64,000 nucleotides of DNA from Luteimonas saliphila. GTDB lineage: Bacteria > Pseudomonadota > Gammaproteobacteria > Xanthomonadales > Xanthomonadaceae. Location of the stretch: the NCBI RefSeq assembly GCF_016774335.1, contig NZ_JAETWA010000024.1, positions 1-64,000 on the forward strand, written 5' to 3'. The notes under the pieces are model-generated. The model saw only the letters and a list, made by a program, of their open reading frames with translations. It was not told where the DNA came from and did no database searches. The first letter of the stretch is position 1. Every line of letters starts with the position of its first letter. Of the stretch, positions 25,589-34,377 are shown piece after piece. The position numbers were made by a program, and so were the translations under genes.

Positions 25589-26851
25589 TCAGTTGCCGAA
25601 CAGACGATTGCGAAGCGCGATCGTGTCTTCGTAGACGGCGCGGTAGCGGGTGTCGTTGGGCGGCACGAAGGCCACGCCCAGTGCCGAGAGGGGCGCGGCG
25701 TTCGCGTTACGCTGCTCCGCCGCCGCGGGTTCGGTGCTGCGCGCCAGCAGGCCGACCCTGACCAGGCCGACGCGGCGCCACGCGGTCTCGGGATCCCCCG
25801 CGGGCTCCACGCCGCTGGCCACCACGCTGCTGCCGATGTTGCCGGTGGGGATCTGGGTCGCGCCCGTATTGCTGTCCTGCCCGAACTCGAGCTGGAGCGA
25901 TTCGATGCCCTCGACCAGTTCCTCCGGGAGCATCGCGGTCACCGCCCCGGCGCCCGGGGCCGCGGTGTAGCGCATGCGGTACAGCGCGGGATTGTCGTTG
26001 GCGTTGCGGCCGATGTAGTAAACCACGCTCTCGGCGCGGTACAGCATCGCCTGGCCGGTGGTGAACGGCGGGGTGGTGACGAAGCTCGATGCGTTCAGTC
26101 CACTGGTCCCCACGGTGATCGTCCCCGTGGTCAGGGGCGCGGTGGTGGCCTGGAACACGGCGGCCTGCATGCAGTCGGCGATCGCGAACAGGCCGGGGTT
26201 GGCCAGGCCTTCAGTCAGCCGCTCCGCCTGGTCCGCGTCGAACTCGATCCTGGCCGGATCGCCGGGAATGAAGTTCGTGACCTGGACGCCGGTCGGGGAG
26301 AAGAACCGAAGCACCAGCACGTCGCTGCCGGCAACAGGCTCGCCAGGATCGTTCGGCTCGGGAAATTGATCGAACAGTTCCGGGGGCATGTCTGTCCAGC
26401 CGGTCTGATCGGTCGCCTGCGGCGTGGCCGAAACTGTGAACGAGCCACCGCTTGCGGTTCCCACCGCCTCGTAACCGGTGATCGAGACATCGAACCGGAG
26501 CGCGTCCTCCACCGCGTCGTAGGCCACTGGACTGGCGAACAACTGTGCGTCGGTGAGGAAGGTGGAAATCAGCGCCGGGCGCGAAGCGGTCACGTTGGCC
26601 GGCAGGAATCGCGCTTGGTCGTTCACGCAACCCGCGTGCCCGGCCATGCGCAGGTCGCGCTGCAGGATGTCGATCGCGAAGCGGCCGTTCTCCTGCGTGC
26701 GCGCCAGTCCCGAGGACAGCATATACGCCGAGCGCGACGCGGCGAACACTTCCACCAGGGCCAGGATCAGCAGGGAGCCGATCGCCAGCGCGACCATCAG
26801 CTCGATGATGGAGAGGCCGGCCTCGCGGCGCGGTTGCGGGTGTGCGTTCAT
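25589..26851 (-). CDS. pilW: Minor pilin PilW
   Basis: A 420-residue prepilin with leader MNAHPQPRREAG cut before LSIIELMVALAIGSLLILAL, Glu5 being present, then the PilW family segment ARTQENGRFAIDILQRDLRMAGHAG cut short here at its conserved core NGRFAIDILQRDLR. PilW is part of the initiating minor-pilin complex of type IV pili. The ATG at 26851 overlaps the pilV stop by four bases (ATGA), which fixes the start; longer in-frame extensions are rejected. It is longer than typical PilW proteins of about 270-350 residues. Confidence 0.9.
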   Translation of the reverse strand: MNAHPQPRREAGLSIIELMVALAIGSLLILALVEVFAASRSAYMLSSGLARTQENGRFAIDILQRDLRMAGHAGCVNDQARFLPANVTASRPALISTFLTDAQLFASPVAYDAVEDALRFDVSITGYEAVGTASGGSFTVSATPQATDQTGWTDMPPELFDQFPEPNDPGEPVAGSDVLVLRFFSPTGVQVTNFIPGDPARIEFDADQAERLTEGLANPGLFAIADCMQAAVFQATTAPLTTGTITVGTSGLNASSFVTTPPFTTGQAMLYRAESVVYYIGRNANDNPALYRMRYTAAPGAGAVTAMLPEELVEGIESLQLEFGQDSNTGATQIPTGNIGSSVVASGVEPAGDPETAWRRVGLVRVGLLARSTEPAAAEQRNANAAPLSALGVAFVPPNDTRYRAVYEDTIALRNRLFGN

Positions 26852-27327
26852 AGCGTCGTCTTCAGTTCGATCTTGCCCGCGCCGTCCAGGTCGGCCGTGT
26901 CGGCGGGGTCGGTCCAGTGCACGGTGACGGAAACCGTTGGGGCGTTGGTCACGTCGACATCCGCATACGCGTCGGGGCCCAGCGTCTCCTTCACCTCGCA
27001 CTGCCAGCGCTCGATGTTCGCGGCGGCAGTCGCCGGGTTGTAGGTCGGACAGCCGCCGACGGCGCTGACCGTGTCGAAGTCGGACACGCCCATCGCATAG
27101 ACCGCGAGTTGGCTCCGGTTGGTGCGCATGGTGTCGAGCAGTTCGCTGGCCAGGTTGACCGCCAGCGTGCGCTGCTGCGCGCTCTGGGTGTAGCGCAGGT
27201 TCAGGGTCTGCATCAGCGCCAGGCCGAGCAGGCCGAAGGCGAGCACCACCAGCGCGATCAGCACCTCGATCATCGAGAAGCCGGACTGGCGACCGGGCCG
27301 GCGCAGCGTGCGCACGCGACTCCTCAT
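26848..27327 (-). CDS. pilV: Minor pilin PilV
   Basis: A 159-residue prepilin. The leader MRSRVRTLRRPGRQSG is cut before FSMIEVLIALVVLAFGLLGLA, with Glu5 and the PilV-typical LGLALMQTLNLRYTQSAQQR. Four-base overlaps at both ends (with fimT upstream and pilW downstream) show tight translational coupling in the pilus operon. The C-terminal part has two Cys (GGCPTY, WQCEVKE) that can form a disulfide. It acts in the pilus priming complex. Confidence 0.9.
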   Translation of the reverse strand: MRSRVRTLRRPGRQSGFSMIEVLIALVVLAFGLLGLALMQTLNLRYTQSAQQRTLAVNLASELLDTMRTNRSQLAVYAMGVSDFDTVSAVGGCPTYNPATAAANIERWQCEVKETLGPDAYADVDVTNAPTVSVTVHWTDPADTADLDGAGKIELKTTL

Positions 27328-27866
27328 GGGCAGACCTCCCGGTGGTTGACCATCTGGCCGGAGGCGTTGATCTTCAGCGACCGCGCCATCTCCTGGCCCT
27401 CCGGACAGGTGTCCGGCTGCAGGTTGAAGTCGGCCGCAGCGCCGTTCATCGGGCGTCCCCGATAGTCGAAGCCGATCTCGTTCACCGCGCCCCCCGCCCC
27501 GTCCACGGCAGCCAGCACCATCCGCGGATGGGCATCCACGACGCGTACGATCGCGTCCTGCGCGGCGTCGAAACTTCCACGCGTGCCAGCCTCACCGTCG
27601 GACCAGACCAGCCAGCCCTTGTTCCAGTCGTCGCCGCAGGTCAGTCCATCCTCACTGGCACAGATGCCACCGCCGCGCGTGTTGCGGATCGCCTCCGACC
27701 TGGCCAGCGAGACGCTGCCCAGCAGTTCGTTGGTGGTCGTGGCCAGGCGATTCCGGCGCATCGAGTCCTCGAAGCTCGGAAACGCGACCGCCAGCAGGAT
27801 CGCGACGATCGCGATCGCGACGAGCAGTTCGATCAGGCTGAAGCCCGCGCCCTTGTTGCGCTGCAT
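27324..27866 (-). CDS. fimT: Minor pilin FimT/FimU (GspH family)
   Basis: A 180-residue prepilin and first gene of the operon. The leader MQRNKGAG is cut before FSLIELLVAIAIVAILLAVA. A GspH domain follows, with LLGSVSLARSEAIRN and WNKGWLVWSDGEAGTRG, and a late Cys pair (DTCPEG, REVCP). FimT/FimU helps initiate pilus fibres and in several gammaproteobacteria binds DNA during uptake. The 3' end overlaps pilV by four bases. The upstream 130 bases to ppnN hold the operon promoter, which could not be pinpointed. Confidence 0.88.
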   Translation of the reverse strand: MQRNKGAGFSLIELLVAIAIVAILLAVAFPSFEDSMRRNRLATTTNELLGSVSLARSEAIRNTRGGGICASEDGLTCGDDWNKGWLVWSDGEAGTRGSFDAAQDAIVRVVDAHPRMVLAAVDGAGGAVNEIGFDYRGRPMNGAAADFNLQPDTCPEGQEMARSLKINASGQMVNHREVCP

Positions 27867-27969
27867 GTCCCCTACCCGCTTTCACGGCTGATGGCCGACA
27901 GGGTACGGGGGCCGCGCCACGGGGCAACCGCGCGGTGGATGAACGGTAGGAGGGTCCGGACGAGCGTAC

Positions 27970-27989
27970 CCGGCCCCGCACGGGGCCGG
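27970..27989. terminator. GC hairpin past the end of ppnN
   Basis: CCGGCCCC-GCAC-GGGGCCGG is a perfect 8-bp stem with a 4-base loop, 8 bases past the ppnN stop on the minus strand. No U-tract follows, so termination would be weak or factor-assisted. It separates ppnN from the fimT operon upstream region. Confidence 0.45.
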
Positions 27990-27996
27990 CCGGACC

Positions 27997-29391
27997 TCAG
28001 GCGGTCACCTGGTAGCAGGGCCGATACTCGCCCGAGATCTTCATCCGCCGCTGCTCGACGAAGGCGCGCAGGAGGGCGTCGAGGGCCTGCATGATGTCCT
28101 GGTCGCCGCGGATCTGGAACGGACCGAACTGCTCCACCCGGCGCATGCCGTCTTCCTTGACGTTGCCGGCGACGATCCCCGAGAACGCGCGCCGCAGGTC
28201 CGCGGCCAGGTCCTGCGGGCGGCGGCCGTGGCGCAGGTCGAGCGCAGCCATCGCCTCGTGCGTCGGCACGAACGGCTGCTGGTAGGGCAGCGGGATGTCC
28301 ACACCCCAGTTGAAGTAGAACGAGTCCTTCTGCGCGATGCGGTGCTCGCGCACCTTGCGCACGCCCGCGGTCATCCGCTTCGCGACCTTTTCCGGGTCGG
28401 CGACGATGATCTCGTAGCGCGCGGCGGCAGCCTCGCCCAGGGTGAGGCGGATGAACTGGTCGATGCGTTCGAAGTACGGCGCCGACGGCGTCGGCCCGGT
28501 GAGGATGAAGGGGAACGGGAGGCTGGCGTTTTCCTCGCGCAACAGGATGCCGAGCAGGTAGAGGATCTCCTCGGCGGTGCCGACGCCGCCGGGGAACACG
28601 ATGATGCCGTGGCCGAGCCGGACGAAGGCCTCCAGGCGCTTCTCGATGTCCGGCATGATCACCAGGTGGTTGACGATCGGGTTCGGCGATTCGGCCGCGA
28701 TGATCCCCGGTTCGGTGATGCCGATGTAGCGTGTGCGCCGCCGCCGCTGCTTGGCGTGCGCAATGGTCGCGCCCTTCATCGGTCCCTTCATCGCGCCCGG
28801 GCCGCAGCCGGTGCAGATGTCGAGGCCGCGCAGGCCGAGCTGGTAACCGACGTCCTTGGTGTACTGGTACTCCTCGCGCCCGATCGAATGCCCACCCCAG
28901 CACACCACCAGGTTCGGCTCGACCGGCTGCAGGATGCGCGCGTTGCGCAGCAGGCCGAACACCAGGTCGGTCAGTGCCGGCGAGGTATCCAGGTCGGCCC
29001 CGGGTTCCGGCTCGAGCTCGATCGCGGTGTAGGCCAGGTCGCGCACCACCGCGAACAGCAGTTCGGCGACGCCGCGGATGATCTCGCCGTCGACGAAGGC
29101 CATCGCCGGGGCGTTGATCAGGTCGATGCGCACGCCGCGGTCCTGCTGCAGGACCTGGATGTCGAACGAGGGATACAGCTCCTGCGCCGCGCGCGGGTCG
29201 TCCGAGGCGCTGCCGCTGGTCAGCACCGCCAGCGCGCAGCGGCGCAGCAGGTCGTGCATGCCGCCGGCGGACGCGTCCTTGAGCCGCGCGACCTCGTCGC
29301 GCGAGAGGATGTCCAGCCCGCCCTTGGGATAGATCCGGGCACTCACCACCGGCAGCGCCGTCGTCGCCGTCTCGCTCTTGTGGTTCTTCAT
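27997..29391 (-). CDS. ppnN: PpnN, nucleotide 5'-monophosphate nucleosidase (LOG family)
   Basis: A 464-residue cytosolic enzyme (E. coli PpnN/YgdH is about 454) that splits purine and pyrimidine nucleoside monophosphates into base and ribose 5-phosphate and responds to (p)ppGpp. The LOG-family motif PGGVGTAEEILYLLG is in the middle. The conserved CTGCGPGAMKGPMKG precedes it, and N- and C-terminal extensions flank the Rossmann core as in PpnN rather than the short LOG cytokinin enzymes. The start at 29391 (MKNHKSETATT) lies just after a gap from the Oar-like gene's terminator. It is transcribed on its own. Confidence 0.93.
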   Translation of the reverse strand: MKNHKSETATTALPVVSARIYPKGGLDILSRDEVARLKDASAGGMHDLLRRCALAVLTSGSASDDPRAAQELYPSFDIQVLQQDRGVRIDLINAPAMAFVDGEIIRGVAELLFAVVRDLAYTAIELEPEPGADLDTSPALTDLVFGLLRNARILQPVEPNLVVCWGGHSIGREEYQYTKDVGYQLGLRGLDICTGCGPGAMKGPMKGATIAHAKQRRRRTRYIGITEPGIIAAESPNPIVNHLVIMPDIEKRLEAFVRLGHGIIVFPGGVGTAEEILYLLGILLREENASLPFPFILTGPTPSAPYFERIDQFIRLTLGEAAAARYEIIVADPEKVAKRMTAGVRKVREHRIAQKDSFYFNWGVDIPLPYQQPFVPTHEAMAALDLRHGRRPQDLAADLRRAFSGIVAGNVKEDGMRRVEQFGPFQIRGDQDIMQALDALLRAFVEQRRMKISGEYRPCYQVTA

Positions 29392-29441
29392 TCGCGGCCT
29401 CTCGTTCGGGACGAGACTGTAGCGCAAGCTGCTGCGGAAAC

Positions 29442-29471
29442 GGAAACGGCCGGGTTTCCCCGGCCGTTTCC
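29442..29471 (-). terminator. Terminator of the Oar-like receptor gene
   Basis: GGAAACGGCCGGG-TTTC-CCCGGCCGTTTCC is a perfect 13-bp stem with a 4-base loop, starting 21 bases past the receptor stop on the minus strand and followed by GTTTCCG. The long GC-rich stem is convincing although the U-tract is short. Confidence 0.7.
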
Positions 29472-29491
29472 TGTTCCGGCACGATGCGTGC

Positions 29492-32400
29492 TCAGAACTT
29501 GTAGCGGAAGCCCACCTGCACCTGCCAGCGGGACACGCCCTTGGTCTGGTCCTGGTTGTCGTACAGATCCACGCCACCGACGGTGTTTGCGGAAGTCTCC
29601 GGTGCATTGACGAAGTTGTAGATGTAACGACCGGTCGCCGGATCGATGCCACGGAACTGTGCGACATTCCGGCGCAGCGGGAAGCCCACTTCGTACACCT
29701 GCCCCCAGTCCTTGTTGACCAGGTTGCCGATGTTGATGATGTCGAGCCAGATCTCCGACTTGTGGCCGCTGAAGAAGCCCGGGAGCTCCTGGCTGAAGCG
29801 CACGTCGAAGGTGTTGACCCATTTCGAGGTGGCGCTGTTGCGCGACGCCACGCCACCGGCATAGCGCTGCAGGTCCGGATTGTCGGCCAGCCAGTCGAAG
29901 AACGCCTGCTCCATCGCCGCGCCGCCGGTGAAGATCACGTCGCCCGGGCCGGACGGCACGTAGAACAGGTCATTGGTGTAGCCGTCGCCGTTCGCGTCGT
30001 TGGAAAACCCCCAGCTGTACGGCTTGCCGCTCCGGCCCTCGTAGAACACCGACGCGGTCGTTTCGTAATCGCCGAAGAACGCGCGCTGCCAGGTCAGCGC
30101 ACCGGTGAACCGGTCGCGGATCTCGTAGTTCGAGCGCGCGTCGATCTCCTCGTTCGGATCCCGGATCATGCGGCCGTTCCAGTTCGAGATGGCTCGCGAG
30201 CTGGTGAGCGGGCTGACCTCGGTGGAATTGGTGTAGGTGTAACCGAGCATCCACGACCAGTCGTCGACCCGCGGCTTGGTCAGGCTCACGGTCAGCTGCT
30301 CCGAGCCGCCCTTGTCGGTGTTGCGCAGCAGGATCACGCCGTCGCCACCCCAGCCCAGTACGCTCTCGTAACCTGCCGGCATCTGGCCGGCGGCACGCAG
30401 CGCGTTGATCTCGGCATTCTGGTTGGCGCGGATGCCCGAGCCGGCGGCCAGGTTGCTCCAGTACAGTTCGCGACCGTCCTGGGCGCTGATGGCCGTCGGC
30501 GCGCCCAGGTCGAGGCGCTCGTAGTGCAGAGCGTCGTTGACACGGGTCACCAGCAATTCCGCGGACGCCACGAGGCCATACCAGGGCAGCTCGTGATCGA
30601 ACGCGAGGTTCGCCTTCCACACCGAAGGCTGCTTGAATCCCGGCTCCATCAGGTTGACCGTCTGGTTGTAGCCGCGGTCGCGCACCGGCTGGTCGTCGGG
30701 GTCCGGGGAGAACGGATAGGCCGCGAGCAGCGCCTCCATGGCGGCACGGTCGCTGGACTGGTTGAAGTTGACCGCGTACTCGACCAGGTTGATGCCGGCG
30801 TTGGCGAACGAATTGCCGATCCACACGTTGGCGGCCGCGCCCTGGAACAGGCCGAGGCCGCCACGCAGCTGGGTGGGGCGATCGGTGTCGAAGGTGTAGT
30901 TGAAGCCGAAGCGCGGCTGCCAGAGCTTCTCGCCGTCGGGCGTGTAGGCGTTGTCGTAGCCGTAGACGCGCTGCACCAGCGCGTTGTGCGGCGGAGCGCT
31001 GTCCAGGCCGATGCGGTCGACGCGCAGACCGGCCATCAGGGTCAGGTTGTAGTTCACCGCCCAGCGGTCCTGGACGAACAGGCCCATGTTGTCCTGGGCA
31101 TAGGCGGCAGCGATGCTGTCGAGCGGGGCACCGGGCTGGGGAGCGAAGCGGTTGTAGGACCAGTAGCGCCCGGCCTCGAAGGAATTGGCGCAGTCGGCCG
31201 CCAGCACGCAAACGAAGTTGTAGCTGCCGAACTGGGACTGGCCGAACAGGTTGTAGATCTCGTTGTCTTCGTAGTCGAAGCCGAACTTGATCTCATGGTC
31301 GCCGGCGTACCAGGTCGCTGCGCCGAACAGGTTGAGCGTGTCGGTCTCGAGCGTGTTGTAGTGGCTGAAGCTGTCGGTTCCGAAATTCAGGAACGGCGAG
31401 GAAGGCGCGCCGCTCGAAGGATTCGGCGCGCCGAAGCCGATCCCGATCGACGGCAGTCGGGAGAACGGATTGCGCACCGAGGAGTAATCGCGCTGCGACA
31501 CCTTGAATTCGGTGGACAGGTTGTCGGTCCAGTCGCTGAACAGCTGGGCGGTGACGGTCTCGATCGTCTTGTCGGTGACGCTCCAGTTGGTGCTGAGGGA
31601 GCGGGCGGTGTTGCTGAAGCCGTACAGGAACACGTCCGACTGCTCGACGTTGCTGTAACGCAACGACGCGCGATGGCTGTCGTTGATGTTCCAGTCGAGC
31701 TTGACCGCGTACTCTTCCAGCTCGGACTTCAGATTGTCGGGCGCGTTGTAGGTCCCGGCGTCGAAGCCCCAGACGTCGCGCGCGATGCGGATCACGTCGT
31801 CCATCTCGGTCGTGTCGATCGCCGAGGCCGCCGAACTCACGGTCGCGCCCGGCGCCGTGCGGGTGAACTTCTCGTAGTTGGCGAAGAAGAACAGACGATC
31901 CTTGACGATCGGGCCGCCGAAGGTCGCGCCGTAGGTTTCCTCGTCGATGAAGCCCGCGAACGGACCCGGGCGCGAGCCGTAGGCCTCGCCATCGTCGTCA
32001 CGAACCCAGTCCTGGTCGCGGAAGGTGTAATAGGCGCTGCCCGAGAAGTTGTTGGTACCCGAGCGGGTGACGGCGTTGATCACCGCACCGGTGGCGGCGG
32101 CGATCGACGTGTCGTAGTCGGCGAGCGCGATGTTGATCTCCTCGATCGCGTCGATCGACACCGGCTGGCGCATGGTCGGGGAGTTGTTCGACTCCAGGCC
32201 GAAGGTGTCCGACGAGGCGACACCGTCCACGCGGATCGCATTGAAGCGCGAGTTCTGGCCGCCTGCGGAGATCTCGCCGCGTCCCTTGCTGGTCTGGGAG
32301 ATGCGCGGGTCGAGGCGGATGTAGTCCTGGATGTCGCGGCCGGCGGACGGAAGGGCCTCGATCGACGAACGGTCGACGTTGCTGCCGGTCCCCATCTTGT

Positions 32401-32812
32401 TCGCGCTGAACACGTCCGATCCGGCGACGCCCACCGCGGTCACGGTACCCAGGGTGGTCATGTCGCCGGTGAGCGCGGCATTGACCGTGTTGACCTGGTT
32501 GAGGTTGAGGTAGACGTTGTCCTCGGTGCGAGTCCCCGCGCCCGACTTGGTCACGGTGATCTCGTACGGGCCGCCCACGCGCAGGCCGCGCGCGTTGTAG
32601 CGGCCGCTCGCATCGGTGGTGGCGCGGCTGACCGTGCCCGACTCGACGTGGGTGATGACGACTTCGGCGCCCGCGACCGGCTGGCCGCTGTTGTCGGTGA
32701 CGAGTCCGCCGACGCCCGCGGACGTGCTCTGGGCGAAGACGGGCGCCGCGGCGAGCGCGGCGATCAGACCGATCGACAGTTTCGACAGTCGGACGCGGTT
32801 GCGGTGGGTCAT
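29492..32812 (-). CDS. Oar-like TonB-dependent receptor with carboxypeptidase-regulatory N-terminal domain
   Basis: An 1106-residue outer-membrane protein. A signal peptide (LSKLSIGLIAALAAAPVFA) is followed by a CarboxypepD_reg beta-sandwich (VTDNSGQPVAGAEVVIT; YNARGLRVGG; about 30-110), a TonB plug region (SAGGQNSRFNAIRVDGVASS; INAVTRSGTNNFSGSAYY) and a barrel ending in VQVGFRYKF. The Oar group is abundant in Xanthomonadaceae and related to OmpA-like Oar of Myxococcus. It is thought to handle proteins or peptides, but the ligand here is unknown. The start at 32812 was chosen for its signal peptide. It is monocistronic with its own terminator and an AT-rich upstream region with TTAAC repeats. 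Confidence 0.92.
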   Translation of the reverse strand: MTHRNRVRLSKLSIGLIAALAAAPVFAQSTSAGVGGLVTDNSGQPVAGAEVVITHVESGTVSRATTDASGRYNARGLRVGGPYEITVTKSGAGTRTEDNVYLNLNQVNTVNAALTGDMTTLGTVTAVGVAGSDVFSANKMGTGSNVDRSSIEALPSAGRDIQDYIRLDPRISQTSKGRGEISAGGQNSRFNAIRVDGVASSDTFGLESNNSPTMRQPVSIDAIEEINIALADYDTSIAAATGAVINAVTRSGTNNFSGSAYYTFRDQDWVRDDDGEAYGSRPGPFAGFIDEETYGATFGGPIVKDRLFFFANYEKFTRTAPGATVSSAASAIDTTEMDDVIRIARDVWGFDAGTYNAPDNLKSELEEYAVKLDWNINDSHRASLRYSNVEQSDVFLYGFSNTARSLSTNWSVTDKTIETVTAQLFSDWTDNLSTEFKVSQRDYSSVRNPFSRLPSIGIGFGAPNPSSGAPSSPFLNFGTDSFSHYNTLETDTLNLFGAATWYAGDHEIKFGFDYEDNEIYNLFGQSQFGSYNFVCVLAADCANSFEAGRYWSYNRFAPQPGAPLDSIAAAYAQDNMGLFVQDRWAVNYNLTLMAGLRVDRIGLDSAPPHNALVQRVYGYDNAYTPDGEKLWQPRFGFNYTFDTDRPTQLRGGLGLFQGAAANVWIGNSFANAGINLVEYAVNFNQSSDRAAMEALLAAYPFSPDPDDQPVRDRGYNQTVNLMEPGFKQPSVWKANLAFDHELPWYGLVASAELLVTRVNDALHYERLDLGAPTAISAQDGRELYWSNLAAGSGIRANQNAEINALRAAGQMPAGYESVLGWGGDGVILLRNTDKGGSEQLTVSLTKPRVDDWSWMLGYTYTNSTEVSPLTSSRAISNWNGRMIRDPNEEIDARSNYEIRDRFTGALTWQRAFFGDYETTASVFYEGRSGKPYSWGFSNDANGDGYTNDLFYVPSGPGDVIFTGGAAMEQAFFDWLADNPDLQRYAGGVASRNSATSKWVNTFDVRFSQELPGFFSGHKSEIWLDIINIGNLVNKDWGQVYEVGFPLRRNVAQFRGIDPATGRYIYNFVNAPETSANTVGGVDLYDNQDQTKGVSRWQVQVGFRYKF

Positions 32813-32915
32813 GGTGGAGGGCCTCGATGCAGTGGTCGTGTGATGGCGGAACCGATGCGACTCGCCGCCGGGGGCGGCCCCCTGCCCGGCGCGACGGCGG
32901 GCACGAGTCACATTG

Positions 32916-32940
32916 GTTAACTTCAGATTAACACGTTAAC
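32916..32940. promoter_or_regulatory. Triple TTAAC repeat in the AT-rich upstream region of the Oar-like gene
   Basis: GTTAAC (32916), ATTAAC (32927) and GTTAAC (32935) occur within 25 bases, about 100 bases upstream of the receptor start, in an otherwise GC-rich region. GTTAAC is itself palindromic. This may be the promoter or operator region of the minus-strand receptor gene. No confident -35/-10 pair was assigned. Confidence 0.35.
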
Positions 32941-33058
32941 GGTTGCACATGACAGCAAAAAGACAGCCGTCAAATTCGCGGAAGTGCTTGACGTGGCTGG
33001 ATTTAATGGTGGGTCGAGATAGCTTCGCTAAGTAGTTGTTGCTGCAACGCAACACATG

Positions 33059-33655
33059 TCAGGCGCCCATCTGCTCCAGGTAACCGGCGATGCCGTCCAG
33101 CAGCATCTGGACCGAAATCGCGACCAGCAGCATGCCCATCAGGCGTTCGATCGCGGTCAGTGCGCGGGCCCCCAGCAGGCGGTAGAGCGAGGTCGCCGAG
33201 AACAGGATCGCGGCGGTCGCCGCCCACGCCAGGAACAGGGCCAGGCTCCAGTCGAGCAGGCGGTCGGGCTCCTTGCTGCCCATCAGCATCACCGCAGCCA
33301 TGCCCGACGGGCCCGCGACCAGCGGGATCGCAAGCGGCACGATGAAGGGCTCGCCGTCCGGGATCTCGCCCATCAGCCCTTCCGGCGGCGGGAAGATCAT
33401 GCGGATGCCGATCAGGAACAGCACGATCCCGCCGGCGATCGCCACCGATTCCTGGCGCAGGTGCATCACTTCGAGCGCGTACTTGCCGGCCCACAGGAAC
33501 AGCATCAGCACGACCAGCGCGATCAGCAGCTCGCGGGCCAGCACGATCCGCTGCCGCCGGGGCTCGAGCCGTCGCAGCATGCTCAGGAAGACCGGGATGT
33601 TGCCGAGCGGATCGAGGATCAGGAACAGCAGCAGGGCCGCGGACAGGATGGTCAC
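33059..33655 (-). CDS. MarC-family integral membrane protein
   Basis: A 198-residue protein with six membrane segments, starting VTILSAALLLFLILDPLGNI, where DPLGNIPVFLS is the family signature. Later segments include GIVLFLIGIRMIF and FIVPLAIPLVAGPSGMAAVM. MarC/UPF0056 proteins are inner-membrane proteins of uncertain transport role, once wrongly linked to multiple antibiotic resistance. The GTG start at 33655 overlaps the stop of the upstream dehydrogenase gene by four bases (GTGA), which supports it against longer extensions. It is the third gene of the grxD-SDR-marC unit. Confidence 0.88.
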   Translation of the reverse strand: MTILSAALLLFLILDPLGNIPVFLSMLRRLEPRRQRIVLARELLIALVVLMLFLWAGKYALEVMHLRQESVAIAGGIVLFLIGIRMIFPPPEGLMGEIPDGEPFIVPLAIPLVAGPSGMAAVMLMGSKEPDRLLDWSLALFLAWAATAAILFSATSLYRLLGARALTAIERLMGMLLVAISVQMLLDGIAGYLEQMGA

Positions 33656-34377
33656 GACGCGATCCCGTCCGGCGCGGCGGGTACGAGCAGCTCGACACAG
33701 GCCTGCGCGAACGCGGCGGGATCGCGCGCCAGCCGGTCGCCGTCGACGGCGTAGGCGCGCGCGCGCAGCGGCGTGCGCATCGGTCCGGGCCGCAACGCGT
33801 GCACGCGCAGCGACGTCGACGCGGTTTCCGCAGCCAGCATCGCCACCAGCGCCTCCAGTCCCTGCTGGGCGATGCCGTACCCGCCCCAGTAGGCCGGCGC
33901 GGCTTGTGGCGCGGCGTCGATCACGAACACTAGGCTGCCGTCGCCGGATGCGCGCAACAGCGGCAGGCAGGCCTGGGTGAGCCACCAGCGCGCAGTGAGG
34001 TCGACATGCAGACTGCGCGCGAACGCGGCCGGATCGGTATGCTCCAGCGGCGTCAGGCCGCGGAAATCGGCGGCGCAGTGCACCAGCCCGTCGAGGCGGG
34101 CGAAGCGCTCGCCGACGCGGGCGGCGAGTTCGGCGAAGTCGTCGGGGGTGGCGCCTTCAAGGTCGAGTGGATACAGCGATGCCTCGCTGCCGGCTTCCTC
34201 GATCGCGTCCGCCACCCGCTCCAGCTTGCGCGCGCTGCGCCCCAGCAGCACCGGCGTCGCGCCTGCGCGCGCACAGGCGAGCGCAACCGCGCGGCCGTAG
34301 CCGCCATGCGCCCCGGTCACCAGCACCACCCGTCCGGCCAGGGGCCGGTCGTCGTTCCCCACCGCCGCCGCACTCAC
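33652..34377 (-). CDS. YciK-like short-chain dehydrogenase, catalytic residues degenerate
   Basis: A 241-residue Rossmann-fold protein. The NAD(P)-binding TGAHGGYGRA lies at 21-30, and LVHCAADFRGLTPLEH matches the YciK-type middle region. Aligned with the family YxxxK motif, Tyr167 is kept (WGGYGIAQ) but the catalytic Lys is Gln171. The Ser of the SSS stretch is replaced by IDA (153-155). It may therefore not be an active oxidoreductase. The GTG start at 34377 overlaps the grxD stop by four bases (GTGA), and its own stop overlaps marC the same way, so the three genes are translationally coupled. Confidence 0.85.
   Translation of the reverse strand: MSAAAVGNDDRPLAGRVVLVTGAHGGYGRAVALACARAGATPVLLGRSARKLERVADAIEEAGSEASLYPLDLEGATPDDFAELAARVGERFARLDGLVHCAADFRGLTPLEHTDPAAFARSLHVDLTARWWLTQACLPLLRASGDGSLVFVIDAAPQAAPAYWGGYGIAQQGLEALVAMLAAETASTSLRVHALRPGPMRTPLRARAYAVDGDRLARDPAAFAQACVELLVPAAPDGIAS

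Noticed and set aside
29762-32920. 1052-codon plus-strand open frame opposite the Oar-like receptor
   Set aside because: Composition is Arg/Val/Gly-rich with no domain or signal peptide; it is the antisense shadow of a GC-rich coding gene.
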